9,086 nt of DNA. It comes from Legionellales bacterium. Its GTDB lineage: Bacteria; Pseudomonadota; Gammaproteobacteria; Eutrophobiales; Eutrophobiaceae. The position numbers and the translations under genes are program-made. The DNA is taken from contig PBJS01000004.1 in assembly GCA_002721165.1 (NCBI GenBank), positions 1 through 9,086 of the forward strand, written 5' to 3'. Below are positions 7,046-9,086 of this stretch, piece by piece; the stretch's first letter is position 1, and each line of letters begins with the position of its first letter. The notes below the pieces were generated by a model. The model was not told the origin of the DNA, searched no databases, and was given only the letters and a program-made list of their open reading frames with translations.

Positions 7046-8292
7046 AAATTAAAATATTTATTTATTTTTTGCTCCTTACACTGCTCACAGCTTGTATTAA
7101 GAATAATGAATATGGGGGAAGCATTGGGACATCAGAAATTAAAGAAGCTCAGACTACAAATGAAGTCGCTCTTACTAATCTAAATCTTGGTATTGCATAT
7201 CTAACAGAAAATAATTACGACAAAGCTTTAGAAAAACTGAATAAATCATTAGAAGCAGATTCCAATTATGCACCGACTTACAATATATTAGGATTACTTT
7301 ATCAACAACTTGGCGATCTTAATGAAGCTGAAAAGAATTTTAAACGTGCTTTGTCAATCAATAGCGTGGATTCGTCAACGCTTAATAATTATGGGAACTT
7401 TCTATGTGTGTTAGGTCGACTCAGCGAAGCAGAAAAAGCATTTTCAAAGGCTGCTGAAAACCCATTATATGATGCGCCCGAAATTGCTATGACAAATGCA
7501 GGACAATGTCTATATCAAAACAAAGAGATTGAAAGGGCAGAAAAATATTACCGCTTGGCATTACAATCAAATCCACAAGTTCCACAAGCATTATTGAAAA
7601 TGAGTCAAATTAATTTTGATAAACAAAAATTTTTATCAGCAAGAGCTTATATGCAGCGTTATCAAGAAATTGCACCCCATAATGCAAAAACACTTCTACT
7701 TGGCATAAAAATAGAAAATAAGTTAGGTGATCAAGATGCATCTTCCAGCTACCAATTATTACTCAAAAACTCCTTTCCAGATTCTAATGAATTTACTGAA
7801 CTACAAAATATAAAAGCTATGGGAAATGAGAATATTGGGGAAAAAGAAAAGGTAATTGAAAATTTAACTAAACAAAACCCTATGATCGATGAAGAAGTAA
7901 AGCAAGAACCGATACCAAAGGATATAACTGAAAATAATGTGCAGGAAAATAATGTCACGAATGAGCAAGCTATCAGGAGTTTTGTCAATCAATGGGCAAA
8001 CGCATGGGCCGACCAAAACGTTGATGAGTACCTTGCAAGTTACTCAAAGGAATTCATGCCATCAAAAGGAAAAAGTAGAAAAAGATGGCAAAAAGAACGC
8101 ACCGAGCGTTTGCTGGTACCTAGTTTTATCAAAATCACATTATCGAATTTAAAAATCGATATGCGTGGTGATAATTATGCCCGGGTAGGCTTTACGCAAA
8201 GTTATCGATCAGACACGTATAAAGATAAGGCTAGAAAAGAATTATTAGTAGAAAAAACCGGCAATGAATGGTTGATTATCAAGGAAAATTAG
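7039..8292 (+). CDS. pilW: PilW/PilF-type TPR lipoprotein with a C-terminal NTF2-like domain
   Basis: PilF/PilW is an outer-membrane lipoprotein that helps assemble the type IV pilus secretin PilQ. A lipoprotein signal ends in LLTAC, so Cys19 would be lipidated; Ile at the next position gives no inner-membrane retention signal. TPR helices fill about 43-215 (NLNLGIAYLTENNYDKAL; YNILGLLYQQLGDLNEAE; LNNYGNFLCVLGRLSEAE; and two more). ARAYMQRY and NAKTLLLGIK (215-224) strongly recall Pseudomonas PilF. After a charged linker (about 256-307), residues 308-417 form a second domain, with AIRSFVNQWANAWADQNVDEY and a final EWLIIKEN, which looks like the NTF2-like domain found at the C-terminus of Cds6-type L,D-transpeptidases and other cell-envelope proteins. 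PilF is normally about 250 residues, so this is a fusion. The ATG overlaps rlmN by seven bases, with GGGG at 7027-7030. The position between rlmN and rodZ is the usual one for pilF. Whether pili are made cannot be judged here. Confidence 0.88.
   Translation: MLKIKIFIYFLLLTLLTACIKNNEYGGSIGTSEIKEAQTTNEVALTNLNLGIAYLTENNYDKALEKLNKSLEADSNYAPTYNILGLLYQQLGDLNEAEKNFKRALSINSVDSSTLNNYGNFLCVLGRLSEAEKAFSKAAENPLYDAPEIAMTNAGQCLYQNKEIERAEKYYRLALQSNPQVPQALLKMSQINFDKQKFLSARAYMQRYQEIAPHNAKTLLLGIKIENKLGDQDASSSYQLLLKNSFPDSNEFTELQNIKAMGNENIGEKEKVIENLTKQNPMIDEEVKQEPIPKDITENNVQENNVTNEQAIRSFVNQWANAWADQNVDEYLASYSKEFMPSKGKSRKRWQKERTERLLVPSFIKITLSNLKIDMRGDNYARVGFTQSYRSDTYKDKARKELLVEKTGNEWLIIKEN
7960..8289 (+). other. 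NTF2-like (Cds6-type) C-terminal domain fused to PilW
   Basis: This segment encodes residues 308-417 of the PilW homologue. Its pattern is W-x2-AW-x2-Q-x3-EYL-x2-YS-x2-F, then SRKRWQKERTERLL, then beta-rich segments with FTQSY and a closing EWLIIKE. This is the cone-shaped NTF2-like fold as seen at the C-terminus of Cds6-type proteins. It is probably periplasmic, with an unknown ligand or partner. The call rests on pattern recognition and not on a profile search. Confidence 0.65.
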
Positions 8293-8368
8293 AGATAAAT
8301 TTTTATATATTTTAAAATTGGCAGATTAGGTTAATTAATAGGCGCATATAGAGGGAAAAACTGTACAG
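8293..8368 (+). other. AT-rich gap between pilW and rodZ
   Basis: These 76 bases contain no gene, no G+C-rich stem and no terminator. TTGGCA at 8318-8323 resembles a -35 box, but nothing at the right distance resembles a -10 box. GAGGG at 8351-8355 may serve as the rodZ ribosome site, although its 13-base distance from the ATG is longer than usual. rodZ is probably read through from the genes upstream. Confidence 0.4.
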
Positions 8369-9086
8369 ATGGAAAATAATACACCACAAAATACTGAAGC
8401 CAGCGAAACGGTTGGGGAAATTCTTCGTAACAAACGAGAAGAAATCGGATTGTCACTTGATGAAATTACGGAAAAATTGAATTTAGATTCAAATTTAATT
8501 GAGTTATTAGAAAATAACGATTTCGAAAAATTTAAGGTTGAAACATATTTAAAGGGTTATTTACGTGCCTATTCTAAGCTGCTAGGTATCGATGGCGATA
8601 GAATTATAAAACTATATAAAGAAAGCAATCCAGAAAAGGAACCGGAAATACTGCCTGATGTTAAACCAAAAAACCAAAAAAATAGCAGCGATAGATCTGT
8701 AAAATTATTTAGTTACATTATAGGTCTATCAATTGTTCTTTCTATGCTAATTTGGTACCAAAAAAATATCACGATTAAACCTGACGCAAACAATAATAAC
8801 ATTGGTAATATAGAACTTAATAAAAATAATAAAATAAATGGGGTAGATACCTCATACAAAATAATCACACATTCAGACTATTGGCAATGGCCAATAGATA
8901 ATATTCCGGATAGATATAGAGATAGCGGAGAAAATGATAATTCAAAATCAGTAAAGAATGAAAAAATAAAAGACAATATAAAAGAAAATGTAATACAAGA
9001 AGAAGTTTTAGAAACCGAAGAATCGCCTATATATGAAACACAACAAAGCGCTGACACAGTAGTTTTAAACTTAAGGGGTGACTCTT
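8369..9086 (+). CDS. rodZ: RodZ, cytoskeletal cell-shape protein (3' partial)
   Basis: RodZ is a bitopic inner-membrane protein that links the MreB cytoskeleton to the elongation machinery and keeps rod shape. The frame opens at ATG 8369 and runs off the window after 239 codons plus one base. A cytoplasmic Cro-type helix-turn-helix domain (about 15-80) starts with VGEILRNKREEIGLSL and includes ETYLKGYLRAYSKLLGID, the family's hallmark 'GYLR-Y-K-LG' block. A basic stretch is followed by one transmembrane helix (about 112-130). The periplasmic part begins with an Asn/Lys-rich linker (about 131-228) of low complexity, containing a short WQWP patch, and then VVLNLRGDS, the first strand of the RodZ C-terminal domain (DUF4115). 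The start is supported by the HTH position; no other in-frame start precedes it. Typical neighbours to the right would be ispG and hisS, which are not visible. Confidence 0.92.
   Translation, partial: MENNTPQNTEASETVGEILRNKREEIGLSLDEITEKLNLDSNLIELLENNDFEKFKVETYLKGYLRAYSKLLGIDGDRIIKLYKESNPEKEPEILPDVKPKNQKNSSDRSVKLFSYIIGLSIVLSMLIWYQKNITIKPDANNNNIGNIELNKNNKINGVDTSYKIITHSDYWQWPIDNIPDRYRDSGENDNSKSVKNEKIKDNIKENVIQEEVLETEESPIYETQQSADTVVLNLRGDS

Noticed and set aside
8318..8352. Possible promoter before rodZ (TTGGCA with CATATA or TATAGA)
   Set aside because: Spacers of 21 or 23 bases are too long, and the region is AT-rich enough to give such hexamers by chance.
1..9086. Hidden defence system, mobile element, CRISPR array or tRNA
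   Set aside because: Coding is almost continuous with recognised housekeeping genes, and no direct or terminal repeats, integrase, or cloverleaf-like sequence was seen on reading both strands.

Overview
The window is an ordinary, gene-dense stretch of an AT-rich gammaproteobacterial chromosome, with all ten genes on the + strand. Taxonomy is inferred. The right half has the gene order ndk-rlmN-pilW(pilF)-rodZ, which is typical of Gammaproteobacteria such as Pseudomonas, where ispG and hisS follow. The proteins also resemble gammaproteobacterial families. I cannot name a genus. The low G+C and Asn/Lys-rich linkers fit an uncultured marine or symbiotic lineage but do not prove one.

Positions 3-5387 hold a compact SUF iron-sulfur cluster assembly operon: sufB (5' end cut off by the window), sufC, sufD, sufS, sufU and sufT. 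Gaps are 22 bp or less, and sufD/sufS and sufS/sufU share a base in TAATG junctions. SufS draws sulfur from cysteine. SufU, the zinc-type transfer protein that replaces SufE, would pass it to the SufBCD scaffold. SufT (DUF59/MIP18 family) would help mature target proteins. Catalytic residues are intact in every protein. No SufA or SufE is seen here, and the start of the operon, with any regulator, lies left of the window.

Positions 5388-5497 are a 110-bp intergenic region with a good sigma-70-like promoter (TATAAT at 5449-5454) and a Shine-Dalgarno site for a GTG-started ndk. Then follow ndk (nucleoside diphosphate kinase with a five-residue insertion near the active site), rlmN (radical-SAM methyltransferase for 23S rRNA and tRNA), a PilW/PilF lipoprotein with TPR repeats and an extra C-terminal NTF2-like domain, and the first 239 codons of rodZ (cell-shape protein), which runs off the right edge.

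The most notable points are three. The SUF operon sits directly upstream of ndk, the place where Pseudomonas carries its ISC operon. The PilW homologue has a fused NTF2-like (Cds6-type) domain. The Ndk has an insertion between conserved nucleotide-site residues. I found no RNA genes, mobile elements, CRISPR arrays or long repeats, and no clearly new system.
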